DNA from: Catonia carolina
Lineage: Eukaryota > Arthropoda > Insecta > Hemiptera > Achilidae
NCBI GenBank assembly: GCA_035578175.1
Contig: JAQMRL010000002.1
Coordinates: forward strand, 80,571,325-80,635,324
Length of the DNA stretch: 64,000 bases
Direction: 5' to 3'
Below, piece by piece: positions 33,875-44,331 of the stretch. Position 1 is the first letter of the stretch; each line of letters starts with the position of its first letter. Below the pieces are notes generated by a model. It was not told the DNA's origin. It saw nothing but the letters and a program-made list of their open reading frames with translations, and made no database searches. Both the position numbers and the translations under genes were made by a program.

Positions 33875-36800
33875 ATGATGTATTATAATGTTGGTGGTCT
33901 TAAGAGTAAAAGGTTTAATTTAGATTTTTTCAGTTTTGTTAGTAATTATGATGTCTTCTGTCTCACGGAAACTTTTGTGGAGGAAAAAGACGTAGCAGTT
34001 TGGGGTAAATACTTCCAGGGTTATAAATTATCATGGAAACCGGCATATAGATGTTCAGAACGTGGAAGGGCAAAATCGGGTATGGTTTTAGGTTACAGAT
34101 ATCAATTGGAGGGCGTCTTATGCTTTGAAAACTTTGGAGAAGAGGAAATAATAAAAATGTATAGTAAAGGTAAGGAATATTTTTTGATACCGGTTTATTT
34201 AAGTGGGGGGAATTTGGCAGACTGGGAAAGTGATTTTAAAAACCTGGAATTATTGTTTGATGGCTATTTATGCAATAAAAATTGTATATTATTAGGGGAC
34301 TGCAACGGGCGCGTAGGGATGGAACAGACTGTAGACGAGGAATTATTTCGAGACTGTGGTTTGAGTGCTGTTAGAAGGTCTAAGGATAGTATATTAAATG
34401 TAAAGGGGAGATATATGCTGGAATTCTTTGAGAACAAAAATTTGATAATTTTAAATGGTCGCGTGCATGGGGATGATGGTGGGGAATTCACATACCTTGG
34501 GGGGCAAGGCTCTTCTGTGATAGATCTGTGTGCGGTGGGATTGGATTGTTTGGGTATAATTAAGTCATTTCGCGTTGGTTTGGAGTATTTCTCAGACCAC
34601 ATGCCGGTGATGGTGGAGGTGTATTGTGGATCGGTGGGTGGAGAGAAGGATATCTTACCGCTTCTGCCGAAACTGTTGTGGTCAGACAGAGAGATAAATG
34701 GATATAGAAAAAAGTTAATGTTGGCATGTGTACAGGAATGTGATGTGCCGTTGAAGGGGGGTGAGGGGGTGAATTATTTAATAAAGATGATTTCTAGCGC
34801 TGCGGGGAACTCAAATTATGTATTGAGTGGTGGTAAGAGGAAGGCAAAGCAGGAGTGGTTCGATAAGGAGTGTGAAAAAGCTAGAATTCAGGTTTTTTGT
34901 CTATTAAATTTGTACAGAAAAAGTAACGCGGTAGAAGTCAAAAATGAATATTTGAGTGCTAGGTACTATTACAGAGATATTTGTAGAAAGAAAAAGGCTG
35001 CTTTTGTTTCTGGGGTAATAGAGAAATTTAAAGGAGCTAGGGATGCTAGGGTTTTCTGGGAATGTGTGAGATATTTTAAAAAGAGAGTATTCAAATGCGA
35101 TCCAGGAATAAAAGCGGATGAATGGGTTAGTTATTTTAAAAATTTGCTAACGGGGCAAACAGCAACAAGTAAAATTATGTACGCAGCACCATTTTGTGTA
35201 GATGAGTTGCTGGATCAAGAGATAGGGTTACCAGAGTTACTTGTAGTATTAAAGAAAGCTAAAAATGGGAAAGCTCCAGGGATGGATAGAGTACCCTATG
35301 AATTTTTTAAATATGCACCAGAAGTGTTTTTAGGACGTGTGGTGAAATTATATAACAACATATTAAACACAGAAGAGGTACCAGTAAGTTTTACAAAATC
35401 CATTATCTTTCCGATCCATAAGAAGGGGGATGTTAATTTGGTGAATAATTACAGAGGTATATCATTCATAAATGTGATTGCAAAACTATTTACGGGTATT
35501 TTGTTGAGTAGGTTAGTTAATTGGGTGGATAAGAATGGATTATTAAATGAATGTCAGGCAGGTTTTAGGCGAGGTTATTCTACCACAGATAACATCTTCA
35601 ATTTGCTATGTACGATTAATCTCAGCTTGAAGGAGAAAGGTAAAAAATTGTATGTTTTCTTTGTAGATTTTAGAGCAGCGTTTGACCATGTGAGTCGGCA
35701 TGCGCTTTTCTATAAATTGTATTCATTGGGGTTAAGTAGTAAATTTATAAGTATATTGAAAGGTTTGTACACTGATACCGAGTCGTTTGTTTGGTGTAGT
35801 GGAGGGTTAACAGAGGGTTTTGAAACAGTTGCAGGTGTCAAGCAAGGGTGTCTGCTATCGCCACTGTTATTTTCTTTGTTTATAAATGATTTGTATGATG
35901 AATTGGGAGGAGGGATAAAAATTGATGAGGTATTCGTTAGATTATTGTTGTATGCAGATGACTTGGTGCTGTTGGCATCGGATCCAGAAGCACTGCAAGG
36001 TATGATTAACAAGCTAGTGTTGTATTGTGTTAAATGGAATCTCGAAGTCAATTTGGACAAATCTAAAGTAATGGTTTTTAGAAGAGGGGGGAAATTGGGG
36101 AAAAGGGAAAGATGGACATTTGGTCAAACGCCGATAGAAGTTGTAAATAACTATAAATATTTAGGGATAACACTTACACCTTTATTATCACTTTCTGCGC
36201 ATTTTAAAGAAAGAACCACGACTGCTAAATTTGCTCTGAATAATGTGTGGAATAACCTTTTAGCCAATACTGAAGTTTCAGTATCTAGTAAGTGGGAGGT
36301 TTTTAATTCAGTTAGTAGGGCAGTAATAGCATACGGAGCTCAGGTCTGGGGATGTGAAGGAGTGGAAGAGCTGGAAAAGTTTCAGCGGTATGTTTTAAAG
36401 AGGATCTTTTGGTTACCAAGGTACACTCCGAGTTATGCAATTTACTTGGAGACTGGGGTGGATTTGTTAAGACAGTATGCTTTAAAAATACATTTCAGTT
36501 ATATTATGAAAGTTTTAAGGATGCCGGAGAGCAGGCTGCCTCTTAAATTGGCAAGGCTGGTAATTAAGTATAAAGTTGGGTGGTTTAAGACATGGCTAAA
36601 TTTGGCAGCAAAGTACAATTGTGAGCTACAAAATAATATTGAGGGATGTGACAATTGGCCATTGCAGTTAGAAAATATTTTGACTAGTATGAGGGAGTCC
36701 GCGAGAGGTAAATGGATGGAAAGGGCAAGGCATAGTAGGTATGGTAAACTTGAGTGGGATTTGGGGGAAAAAACATACATAGCTGATGAATATGATGGGC

Positions 36801-37102
36801 GTTTTATCAGTACTATATTTAGAACAAGAGTTGGGTTGTTGGGTCTTAATGATAGTCCAGGTAGGGAGGGGGATGCAAAATTATGTTCAATGTGCAATGC
36901 CCGTGAGGTAGAAGACATATACCATTTTATCGGTAGGTGTCTTGTTTTGAAAGATATTAGATTGGTATGGTTGGGGGCTACAACTCTTGAAGAGGGAAGG
37001 GTGGTGAGCTACTTAAACGGTGAAAATTGGTACAGTCTAGTAGGATACGTGAGGGCTGCAATCAAGTATAGAAAATATCTGGTAGCAGAATTTAATTATT
37101 GA
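33875..37102 (+). CDS. LINE ORF2 polyprotein: endonuclease plus reverse transcriptase
   Basis: 1075 aa from the first in-frame ATG (33875). The frame is open further upstream to the ORF1 stop, with a GTG at 33833. The N-terminal apurinic-type endonuclease shows YYNVGGLKSK, LTETF, LLGDCNGRVG (D142, N144), SVIDLCAVG and SDHMPVMV (S240-H242). The reverse transcriptase shows KNGKAPGMDRVPYEF, NNYRGISF, QAGFRRGYSTTD, VFFVDFRAAFDHV (motif A), GVKQGCLLSPLLFSLFINDL (B), LLYADDLVLLA (catalytic YADD 693-696) and YKYLGITL. Near the C-terminus is C1004-x2-C1007-x9-H1017-x4-C1022, a putative nucleic-acid-binding knuckle. All catalytic residues are present. It would act by target-primed reverse transcription in the nucleus. 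Confidence 0.93.
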   Translation: MMYYNVGGLKSKRFNLDFFSFVSNYDVFCLTETFVEEKDVAVWGKYFQGYKLSWKPAYRCSERGRAKSGMVLGYRYQLEGVLCFENFGEEEIIKMYSKGKEYFLIPVYLSGGNLADWESDFKNLELLFDGYLCNKNCILLGDCNGRVGMEQTVDEELFRDCGLSAVRRSKDSILNVKGRYMLEFFENKNLIILNGRVHGDDGGEFTYLGGQGSSVIDLCAVGLDCLGIIKSFRVGLEYFSDHMPVMVEVYCGSVGGEKDILPLLPKLLWSDREINGYRKKLMLACVQECDVPLKGGEGVNYLIKMISSAAGNSNYVLSGGKRKAKQEWFDKECEKARIQVFCLLNLYRKSNAVEVKNEYLSARYYYRDICRKKKAAFVSGVIEKFKGARDARVFWECVRYFKKRVFKCDPGIKADEWVSYFKNLLTGQTATSKIMYAAPFCVDELLDQEIGLPELLVVLKKAKNGKAPGMDRVPYEFFKYAPEVFLGRVVKLYNNILNTEEVPVSFTKSIIFPIHKKGDVNLVNNYRGISFINVIAKLFTGILLSRLVNWVDKNGLLNECQAGFRRGYSTTDNIFNLLCTINLSLKEKGKKLYVFFVDFRAAFDHVSRHALFYKLYSLGLSSKFISILKGLYTDTESFVWCSGGLTEGFETVAGVKQGCLLSPLLFSLFINDLYDELGGGIKIDEVFVRLLLYADDLVLLASDPEALQGMINKLVLYCVKWNLEVNLDKSKVMVFRRGGKLGKRERWTFGQTPIEVVNNYKYLGITLTPLLSLSAHFKERTTTAKFALNNVWNNLLANTEVSVSSKWEVFNSVSRAVIAYGAQVWGCEGVEELEKFQRYVLKRIFWLPRYTPSYAIYLETGVDLLRQYALKIHFSYIMKVLRMPESRLPLKLARLVIKYKVGWFKTWLNLAAKYNCELQNNIEGCDNWPLQLENILTSMRESARGKWMERARHSRYGKLEWDLGEKTYIADEYDGRFISTIFRTRVGLLGLNDSPGREGDAKLCSMCNAREVEDIYHFIGRCLVLKDIRLVWLGATTLEEGRVVSYLNGENWYSLVGYVRAAIKYRKYLVAEFNY

Positions 37103-37492
37103 AAGTAGTTACTATTTTCTTTTTAGTGCAGATTAATAAATTTTGGTTTACAGGGTGTGCATTTCTCCTTTGTGAATATAGCGGGGCTTCGTGGTGTGGG
37201 TAATAAGGCTTACCTATTGATAAGAAATAATCAGTTGAGTTTTTTTTGTTTAATTTTAATAAATTTATAAAAAGAGGGTTAAAATTTACTTATATATTTT
37301 AATTAATATAGGGGTTTTTGTTTTTGTGTCTTCAACCTGGCAGACGGCCTCTAGGTCATGTCATAAGTGAATACAGTAGTAAATTGATTTATTTTATTTT
37401 ATTTTTCTTATTTTTTCTTTGTAGTTAAGTTTAGTATTAAGTGTATTTTATAAGGTAAATGTTTGTAATATTGAGTGTATAATAAAATTCAC

Positions 37493-37530
<38 letters not shown>

Positions 37531-37538
37531 GTCGTAAA

Positions 37539-39101
37539 ACTCCCAAAGTGGAAGACGCTAAGTAAAGATGATTCAGTTTTGGGGTTTCTTGTTGTTCTTT
37601 TTATTTGCCCATCAGTTTTTCATTTCTTGCGAGAATTTAGCTTTTCTTTCTTCACTCCATTTTACTCCAGTTCTCGGAGCCTTTGTCTCTGGTTTAACTT
37701 CCCATTTCTCAACCTTCCTCCTATAATTGTTTCTTGTGTCCAAGTCTTCTTTCACAATATTAGCCATTTCCAAGTCTTTTTTAACATTTCGGATCCATTC
37801 TCCTCCATTAACGAGGGATGCTACGTATTTTACTATTTTTTTTGTTAGTCTGTGATCGGGAAGCCCCATTATATGGCCATAGAATTTAAGGCGTCTTTTC
37901 CTCATGTCTGTCTCTACATTAGAATATTCTTCAACTTAAGACGTTTTCTGCAATCTATATCCATTTTCGGTCCATCTTGGTCCCAGAATCCTCCTGATTA
38001 TCCTTCTTTCTTCTTTCTTTAGATTTTCCATATCTTTTTACTTTCTCTTGCCTATATGAATATATAGGAAGGAAAGTATTGTTTTCATGTCGATTTTTCG
38101 AAATCGAGTTTTCACCGGATCTATACGTTTTCAGACCCCCTGAACCCAAAAAAAATGTTTTTAGCGATTGGTCTGTGTGTGTTTCTGTGTGTGTGTGTGT
38201 GTGTGTGTGCGTGCGTGTGTGTGTGTATGTGAACAGAATATCTCAAGAACGGAACATCGTACGAACTTGAAACTTGAAACTTAAGTTACATATCACTACC
38301 GGACCCGACACGAACATTTTCATCAAAATCGGTCAACCGGAAGTAGTAGTTTATTCGTATAATTTTTCACTTTTTTGCAATTTTCTCAAAAACTAGTCCT
38401 ACGATTTTTTTAAAAATCAACTGGTTTATTACATTTTTTATGCTCTACAATATAGGGTAGGCGCCATGTTTGCTGAAATTCTGCTTGAGGCTGTTTTTAC
38501 GTAAAAACATTTTCTTTTTAAGATTGCGGCTTTAATATGCATTTTAGCGCAAAACGTTATATAATAAAAGTTGTAGAGAATGTAAAATTCTACAACGTTT
38601 AATTCAAACTTTTTTTTGTATAACGCTTAGTTTAGCGGTAATTAGCGATTTTCTGTTTTTTTCTCACAAAAACGTGTGAAAAATTGTTTTTTTTAAAGAT
38701 TTCGGCCTTAGTATTCATTTTACGACAAAAGTGTATATAATTACATTTATAGAAAATTAAAAGATCTACAACTTTTATTTAAAGCATTTTTCTCTACAGA
38801 GCCTAGTTTAGCGTGAAAGTGTGATTTTCCGTTTTTTTAAGCCAAATTGAGTTCGATTTTCATTTTGCGTCATTCACTTATGATTAAAATAAGGTTATGT
38901 TTTTGAGGTTAGTTTTTTGTTTATTTCTAATATTTTATTAATAATGTTAGGTTTATTATTAATTATTTGCATTGGCAAGAGAAAGTTGTGTGAGTGTTTC
39001 ACACCAGATTTTCCTGTTTAGTGATAAAGTTTCGCTGGCATATAGCATTCCTGGTTTAATTACTGTATTGTAGTGTCTAATTTTGGTATTTAGCGTTTAA
39101 C
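37539..39101 (-). pseudogene. Older antisense LINE fragment, split by two later insertions
   Basis: The minus strand reads, from 39100 toward 37539, AKIRHYNTVIKPGMLYASET, LSLNR, then (after the family A insertion 38035-39012) DMENLKKEERRIIRRILGPR, RLQKTS, a stop, MRKRRLKFYGHIM, VKKDLEMANI and KWSEERKAKFSQEMKN. This is the RT tail of the family also found at 49446. Its (ATT)n tail lies beyond the full-length LINE, at 32309-32348. The whole nest is bounded by TGTTATTATAT at 32298-32308 and 39102-39112, the target duplication of this oldest insertion. The last ~70 bases before the tail (37539-37610) match the 3' untranslated region at 50037. Inactive. Confidence 0.85.
38035..39012 (+). mobile_element. 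Family A copy, complete, inserted in a LINE
   Basis: ACTTTCTCTTGCC at 38040, GT tract 38174-38230, both modules, CAG at 39007. The LINE reading frame continues across it. The related LINE at 49446 lacks the insertion (paralogous empty site near 49555-49570, TATTTTCCTG on the complementary strand). Confidence 0.9.
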
Positions 39102-39130
39102 TGTTATTATATAATATAACTATAAATATT

Positions 39131-39249
39131 TTACGTGAAAACAGCCTCACCAAGAATTTTAGCAAACATGGCGCCTACCCTATCTTGTAGTGCATACAAA
39201 TTTTAATAAACCAGGCGAATTTAAAAAAAATCGTTGGACCAGTTTTTGT
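39131..39249 (-). mobile_element. Family A fragment
   Basis: Matches the stretch ACGTGAAAACAGCCTCACCA through CATGGCGCCTACCC to GGACCAGTTTTTG; both ends missing. Confidence 0.7.
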
Positions 39250-39281
39250 ATTCACTTTACTATTCGTAGTTTTATAACTCT

Positions 39282-39906
39282 AAGTGTTATCAGTAAAAAT
39301 AGTTACGTATTTAATCATATTGAAACTTTTTCTTCCAATTTCAATGTAAAAGAACAATTTATTTAGCTTATTGATCTGGTATTTATTTGTATAAACTTGT
39401 AATACAGATATCTACGTTTTATTTATTTAAATAATAATACACAATAGAAATTTAATTATTTTTATTGAAAGAATGTTATTTTTTATATTGTATATATTTG
39501 TGGCATCTCTCTCATTTAGTGACGTAATGCATACCTCTCAGCTGCACAAAGCTTGGCAACGGGCAGTAGGTTACAAACTATTATACAAGACGGTTAATCA
39601 ATTATTTTTAAGGGATTACAAATTAAAGTTTACAATAAATAACCGTATTCATACAAATATATCAGTAAAGTGTTATCAGTAAAAATAGTTATGTATTTAA
39701 TCATATTGAAATTTTTTCTTTTCATTTCAATGTAAAAGAACAATTTTATTTAGCTTATTGATCTGGTATATATTTTGTATAAACTTGTAATACAGATATC
39801 TACGTTTTATTTATTTCAATAATAATACACAATAGAAATTTAATTATTTTTATTGAAAGAATGTTATTTTTTATATTGTATATATTTGTGGCATCTCTGT
39901 CATTTA
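39282..39906. repeat. Direct duplication, 386-bp spacing
   Basis: Units 39282-39519 and 39668-39906 (AAGTGTTATCAGTAAAAATA ... TTGTGGCATCTCTNTCATTTA) are well over 90% alike. The sequence between them (39520-39580, GTGACGTAATGCATACCTCT) recurs inverted at 56333-56390, so part of this locus is dispersed. Confidence 0.8.
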
Positions 39907-40419
39907 TGTAACCCAGTTTTTAGTGACGAACTTTTCTGTATGCACACGATTTGTTTGACTGGCAAAAACAATATATATATATATATTCCGTTTACGATGT
40001 ACAGCCCGAATGTATTGTTCTGGAATACATTTTAGGAAGGCGTTGTTGTTTTATCGCTACAGAACGGGTGTTCACAAACAATAGATCTAAAAGGCCGCTT
40101 CAAGTCCTTCTATCGTATCAAACCGAAGCACTCGCCACTCTCACTCGTATTGTGCCATCTAAATATTCAATATTAATCAACATTTCATAATTAAAACTGT
40201 AGTTTGTACCACCTTCAACAGAACTGATCGAATGAATTTAAGCTTTTATATTCCGAATTGTGTTCTGTTAAACGGCAAACGTTATTTAGTTAATGATTTC
40301 CAGTTAGTTCAAATGTTTTATGATAGTCAATCTGTATTTTATTCATTCGTTACTGATTCTCCAAATTCCAGATGAACTACACATCTGAAATTTTCAAATA
40401 TGTTTCATAGGCTAATTTT

Positions 40420-40710
40420 TTTAAATTTTTTTTATCTCTAATTTGTGTACGTTGCTAACTGTTCAATTCAGAACAATAAGCAACCCCATGACCCAATCAG
40501 ATGAGGATGATATGTATGACGTGTAAATGAGACAGTGTAGTCTTCTACAGACTCAGGTCGACCATTCCTGTGAGAGTATGGTTAATTGAACCCCAACCAT
40601 CAAAGTACACCGGTAGCTACTGTCTAGCATTCAAACCCGTATAAAAGTAACTACCTCTACTAGGATTTGAACCAGGAACCTTCGTCTCCGAAAATCAGCT
40701 GTTTAACAGC
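40420..40710 (-). mobile_element. SINE1 copy truncated at a duplication breakpoint
   Basis: Oligo(T), CTCTAATTTGTGTACGTTGC, GAACCCCAACCATCAAAGTA, box B complement GGATTTGAACC. Stops at GCTGTTTAACAGC, losing box A. Confidence 0.8.
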
Positions 40711-40937
40711 ATAATTAAAACTATAGTTTGTACCACCTTCAACTGATCGAATGAATTTAAGCTTTTATAATCCGAATTGTGTTCTGTTAAACGGCAAACG
40801 TTTTCAGTTAATGATTTCCAGTTAGTCCAAATGTTTTACGATAGTCAATCTGTATTTTATTCATTCTTTACTGATTCTCCAAATTCCAGATGAACTACAC
40901 ACCTGAAATTTTCAAATATGTTTCATATGCTTACTTT

Positions 40938-41272
40938 TTTTTAATTTTATTTTTATCCCTAATTTGTGTACGTTGCAATCTGTTCAATTGAGAACAATAA
41001 GCAACCCCATGACCCAATCAGATGAGGATGATGTGTATGACGTGTAAATGAGGTGTAGTCTTGTACAGACCAAGGCCGACCATTCCTGAGAGAGTATGGT
41101 TAATTGAAACCCAACCATCAAAGTACACCGGTAACCACTGTCAAGTATTCAAATCCGTATAAAAGTAACTACCTTTACTAGGATTTGAACCAGGAACCTT
41201 TGTCTCCGAAAATCAGCTGTTAAACAGCTGATTTTGGCAACGACTTTTACCTCTAGACCAACCCGGTGGGTT
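40938..41272 (-). mobile_element. SINE1 copy
   Basis: Full antisense copy from the oligo(T)-side CCCTAATTTGTGTACG to CTCTAGACCAACCCGGTGGG, with both promoter boxes and the inverted repeat. Confidence 0.85.
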
Positions 41273-41278
41273 ACTTGT

Positions 41279-41376
41279 GTTGTTTAGGTGATCAGCCTGT
41301 AGGCTAGTTTGAACGTGTAGAGGTTTTACTAAGTGAAATGAGGAGTGAGGTGGTTTACTTTTGACCACAACTCAAT
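41279..41376 (-). mobile_element. SINE2 fragment
   Basis: TGTTGTTTAGGTGATCAGCC through AGAGGTTTTACTAAGTG to GGTGGTTTAC; only the tail quarter of the element. Confidence 0.75.
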
Positions 41377-41480
41377 TTTCAATATTAATCAACTTTTCAT
41401 AATTAAAACTGTAGTTTGTACCACCTTCAACAACTGATCGAATGAATTTAAGCTTTTATATTCCGAATTGTGTTCTATTA

Positions 41481-41598
41481 AGTTTATTTGAGGTTAATTT
41501 TTTGTTTATTTCTAATGTTTTATTACTAATGTTAAGTTATATTGTTCATTATTTGCATTGGAAAGACAAAGTTGTGTGAGTGTTTCACACCAGATTTT
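41481..41598 (+). mobile_element. Family A right-end fragment
   Basis: TTGAGGTTAATTTTTTG to the hairpin and CAG, with GGAAAGACAAAGT in place of GGCAAGAGAAAGT. Confidence 0.75.
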
Positions 41599-41980
41599 TA
41601 TAATTGAAAGGTGAAATGAGTAGGCTTAGTGCCTATTTTGTATTTATATAAATATGAGAAGTAAGAGAAGAGTAGTGGAAACATGTAGGCTAAGGTAGGA
41701 GTGTGTAGGGCGGTGATTGCGAGCAAATATTTTGCCTCCATCTCAAACCTTAAATTGAGTTTTCAAAGCTGTGCATCTACGCAAGCCAAACCAACCCTCT
41801 TCACTCTGCTTCAACCCTAACTTACCTTCCTTATTTCCTTTCCTTTCCTTTCCTTTACTCGGCACATTTTATATCTTTAAAGTACTTCAAGGAAATCGGT
41901 AATATGTGTTCGTATTATTTTATTAACGTTTCATTTCAATAACTAATTATAAATTACATCGTTATTTAAAAATAAATAAA
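41599..41980. other. No gene recognised
   Basis: Contains a short CCTTT run (41840-41862). Nothing else recognised. Confidence 0.4.
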
Positions 41981-42660
41981 AATCTGGTGTGAAACACTCA
42001 CCCGACTATTTCTTGCCAATGAAAATAATGAACAATGTAACCCAACATTAGATGTTGTTGTTTAGGTGATCAGCCAAAAGGCTGGTTTGAACGTGTAGAG
42101 GTTTTACTAAGTAAAACGAGGAGTGAGGTGGTTTACCAATGCCACAACTCACTTGAGTGGAAAAGAACGCTTATCAGCATGCCGGGCCCTCTGAAAAGGA
42201 CATATTTTCCACTCTGCAAATGACACCTTCACTTCATTCACCACAGGGTCTACCTGTATAATGAAATTCATTACTTTCAGAGGAGATACGTAACTGTGAT
42301 TAGTGTCACCTAACACACCTCTACCTTTTCTGTTCTTAAATGATTTAGACATTTAATTGGCTGACCATGTGATAAGAAACACAACTATTTATTTTAGCCC
42401 GGAAACTAACAGATATAAACATAAAAATAAATGTAGTAAATGAGATGATTAATTTAAATTTCAAAAAATTGTAGAAGCCGTTTTTGAGATAATCGGAAAA
42501 AGTGAAAAATTACACAAATAAACTACTACTTTTGGTTGACCGATTTTGATGAAAATGTTCTTGTCGGGTCCGGTAGTGGTATTTAACTTAAGTTTTAAGT
42601 TTCAAATTTGTACGATGTTCCGTTTTTTGAGATATTTTGTTCACACACGCACACACACAT
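41981..42660 (-). mobile_element. Family A copy with internal loss and SINE2 insertion
   Basis: Hairpin end TCTGGTGTGAAACACTCAC to 42051, a SINE2, then the head-side body from about 42430 (TTTTTGAGATAATCGG, GGTCCGGTAGTGGTATTTAA) to a short CA tract. Roughly 500 bp of the middle is missing. Confidence 0.7.
42053..42420 (-). mobile_element. SINE2 copy, 5' end missing
   Basis: TGTTGTTGTTTAGGTGATCA to GCCCGGAAACTAACAGAT; lacks the last ~45 bases (CTCCACCTGTCTGTTATGGG on this strand). Confidence 0.8.
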
Positions 42661-42704
42661 ACAAAACAACTGTGTGACTCCGCAAATAGAAAACAACTAA
42701 CGTA

Positions 42705-43047
42705 CAGTTGAGCCGTTGTTAGTTTGCTCCTCCTTCTGTCAACATACAAAAGCCACCTACTACAGGGTGCACGCTAGAGTCTACGACTTTACGGATCTCG
42801 TATTCCTATTAAGTTAACTATTTTTAAAATTATAAGTACTTAAAGTACTAAAAACATCAATCATGATATGATGTAGGCCTAAAAATTTCATTTAAAAAAT
42901 ACTTTTAAAAGTATTTTGTATTTAAATACTTTTGAAGGTATTTTGTTGTTACTTTTTAATCAGCGTGTATACATTTTGATATAATGCGCATTCTCAGTGA
43001 CGTCATTATTTGTTTACATTAGGAGCAAACTAACAGAGGCTCGACTA
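42705..43047 (-). mobile_element. MITE-B copy 2, full length
   Basis: TA at 42703-42704 and 43048-43049. Left tip CAGTTGAGCCGTTGTTAG, right tip read inward TAGTCGAGCCTCTGTTAG, both followed by TTTGCTCC. 343 bp, opposite orientation to the copy at 2035. Confidence 0.85.
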
Positions 43048-43345
43048 TAGAAAATAGGTGAAGACGCTCTTCACCTTCTTTACCTGAATTGGCAACGCTG
43101 TGAAGAGCGTGGATTCAAATTGAATAGGACAGAACAATTATTGTACAAGGACAGGAAAAAAAACTTGATTTTCTACAGATACAATGAGAAGGAGAATTAA
43201 AGTTCACGGATTCGCTATATATCTACGATTGTAATAGGCCTACAAATTAACTAAACACAATTTATTAACTGACAATTAATTGGTTTATGGAAACCAAAAA
43301 CAAAAACTGACTGACAAGACGGAGGACTTAAGTATTATAAAAAAA
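43048..43345. other. No gene recognised
   Basis: Contains an 11-bp inverted repeat ACGCTCTTCAC (43064) / GTGAAGAGCGT (43111). No gene. Confidence 0.35.
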
Positions 43346-44150
43346 TCTGGTGTGAAACACTCACACAACTTTCTCTTGCCAATGCAAATAATTAACAATA
43401 AACCTAACAATAGTAATAAAACATTAGAATAAACAAAAACTAACCTCAAAAAACAAAACCTTATTTTAATCATGAGTAAAAAACGCAAAATGAAATTCAA
43501 CCGCAGTTTGGCTTTTAAATACAGAAAATCACTCTTTCACGCTAAACCAGACACTGTAAAGAAAAATGCTCTAAATAAAAGATGTAGAGCTTTTAATTTC
43601 CTATAAATATGATTATATAGGCCTACACTTTTGTCGTAAAGTGCATACTAAGGCCGAAATCTTTAAAAAAAAATTTCACACGTTTTCGTGAGAAAAAAAC
43701 AGAAAATTGCTAATTACCGCTAAACTAAGCGTTATAAAAAAAATATTTGAAATAAAAGTTGTAGGACGTTAAATTCTCTACAACTTTTATTATATAACTT
43801 TTTGAGCTAAAATGCATATTAAAGCCGTAATCTTCAAAAAAACAACGTTTTTACGTGAAAAAAGCCTCACCCAGAATTTCAGCAAACATGACGCCTATCC
43901 TATCTTGTAGAACATAAAAAAATTAGTAAATCAGACGATTTTAAAAAAATCGTAGGACCAGTTTTTGAGAAAATCGCAAAAAAGTGAAAAATTATACGAA
44001 TAAACTACTGCTTCCGGTTGACCGATTTTGATGAAAATGTTCTTGTCGGGTCCGGTAGTGGTATTTAACTTAAGTTTCAAGTTTGAAGTTCGTACGATGT
44101 TCCGTTCTTGAGATATTTTGCACACACACACACACACGCACACGCGCGCG

Positions 44151-44189
<39 letters not shown>

Positions 44190-44331
44190 ACACACAGACC
44201 AATCGCTAAAAACATGTATGTGTGGGTTCAGGTGGTCTGTTTACGTGTAGATCCGGTGAAGAGTGTATTTGTTAAAATGGACATGAAAACAATACTTTCT
44301 TCCCTATATATTCATATAGGCAAGAGAAAGT
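43346..44331 (-). mobile_element. Family A copy, complete, second head subfamily
   Basis: TCTGGTGTGAAACACTCACA to GGCAAGAGAAAGT. CA/CG tract 44122-44196. The head has the AGAGTGTATTTGTTAAAATG variant (complement of the second subfamily). Confidence 0.85.

Larger units (their letters stand above)
32358..37529 (+). mobile_element. Full-length two-ORF LINE (non-LTR retrotransposon), apparently intact
   Basis: The 5' untranslated region is 32358-32911, ORF1 32912-33748, ORF2 33875-37102, and the 3' untranslated region 37103 to about 37490, ending in (ATT)n. AGTCGTAAA flanks it at 32349-32357 and 37530-37538, preceded on both sides by (ATT)n, so the duplication is at least 9 bp. The target was the 3' tail of an older LINE in opposite orientation. 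Both ORFs are undisturbed, which points to a young and possibly active insertion. Clade not determined: L1-like ORF1 plus apurinic-type endonuclease. Confidence 0.9.
40187..41480. repeat. Triplicated unit carrying SINE1
   Basis: The sequence beginning ATAATTAAAACTGTAGTTTG occurs at 40187, 40711 and about 41400. The first two units are ~524 bp apart and each ends in an antisense SINE1. The third is only ~80 bp and ends at TGTGTTCTATTA. The SINE in unit 1 is cut within its CAGCTG inverted repeat exactly where unit 2 begins. The SINE was therefore present before duplication. Confidence 0.85.

Noticed and set aside
33627..36918. Minus-strand frames of 65-139 codons within the LINE
   Set aside because: Antisense shadows of ORF1 and ORF2.
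39473..40190. Frames of 60-79 codons across the 386-bp duplication
   Set aside because: AT-rich chance frames; the duplicated copies do not preserve the frame.
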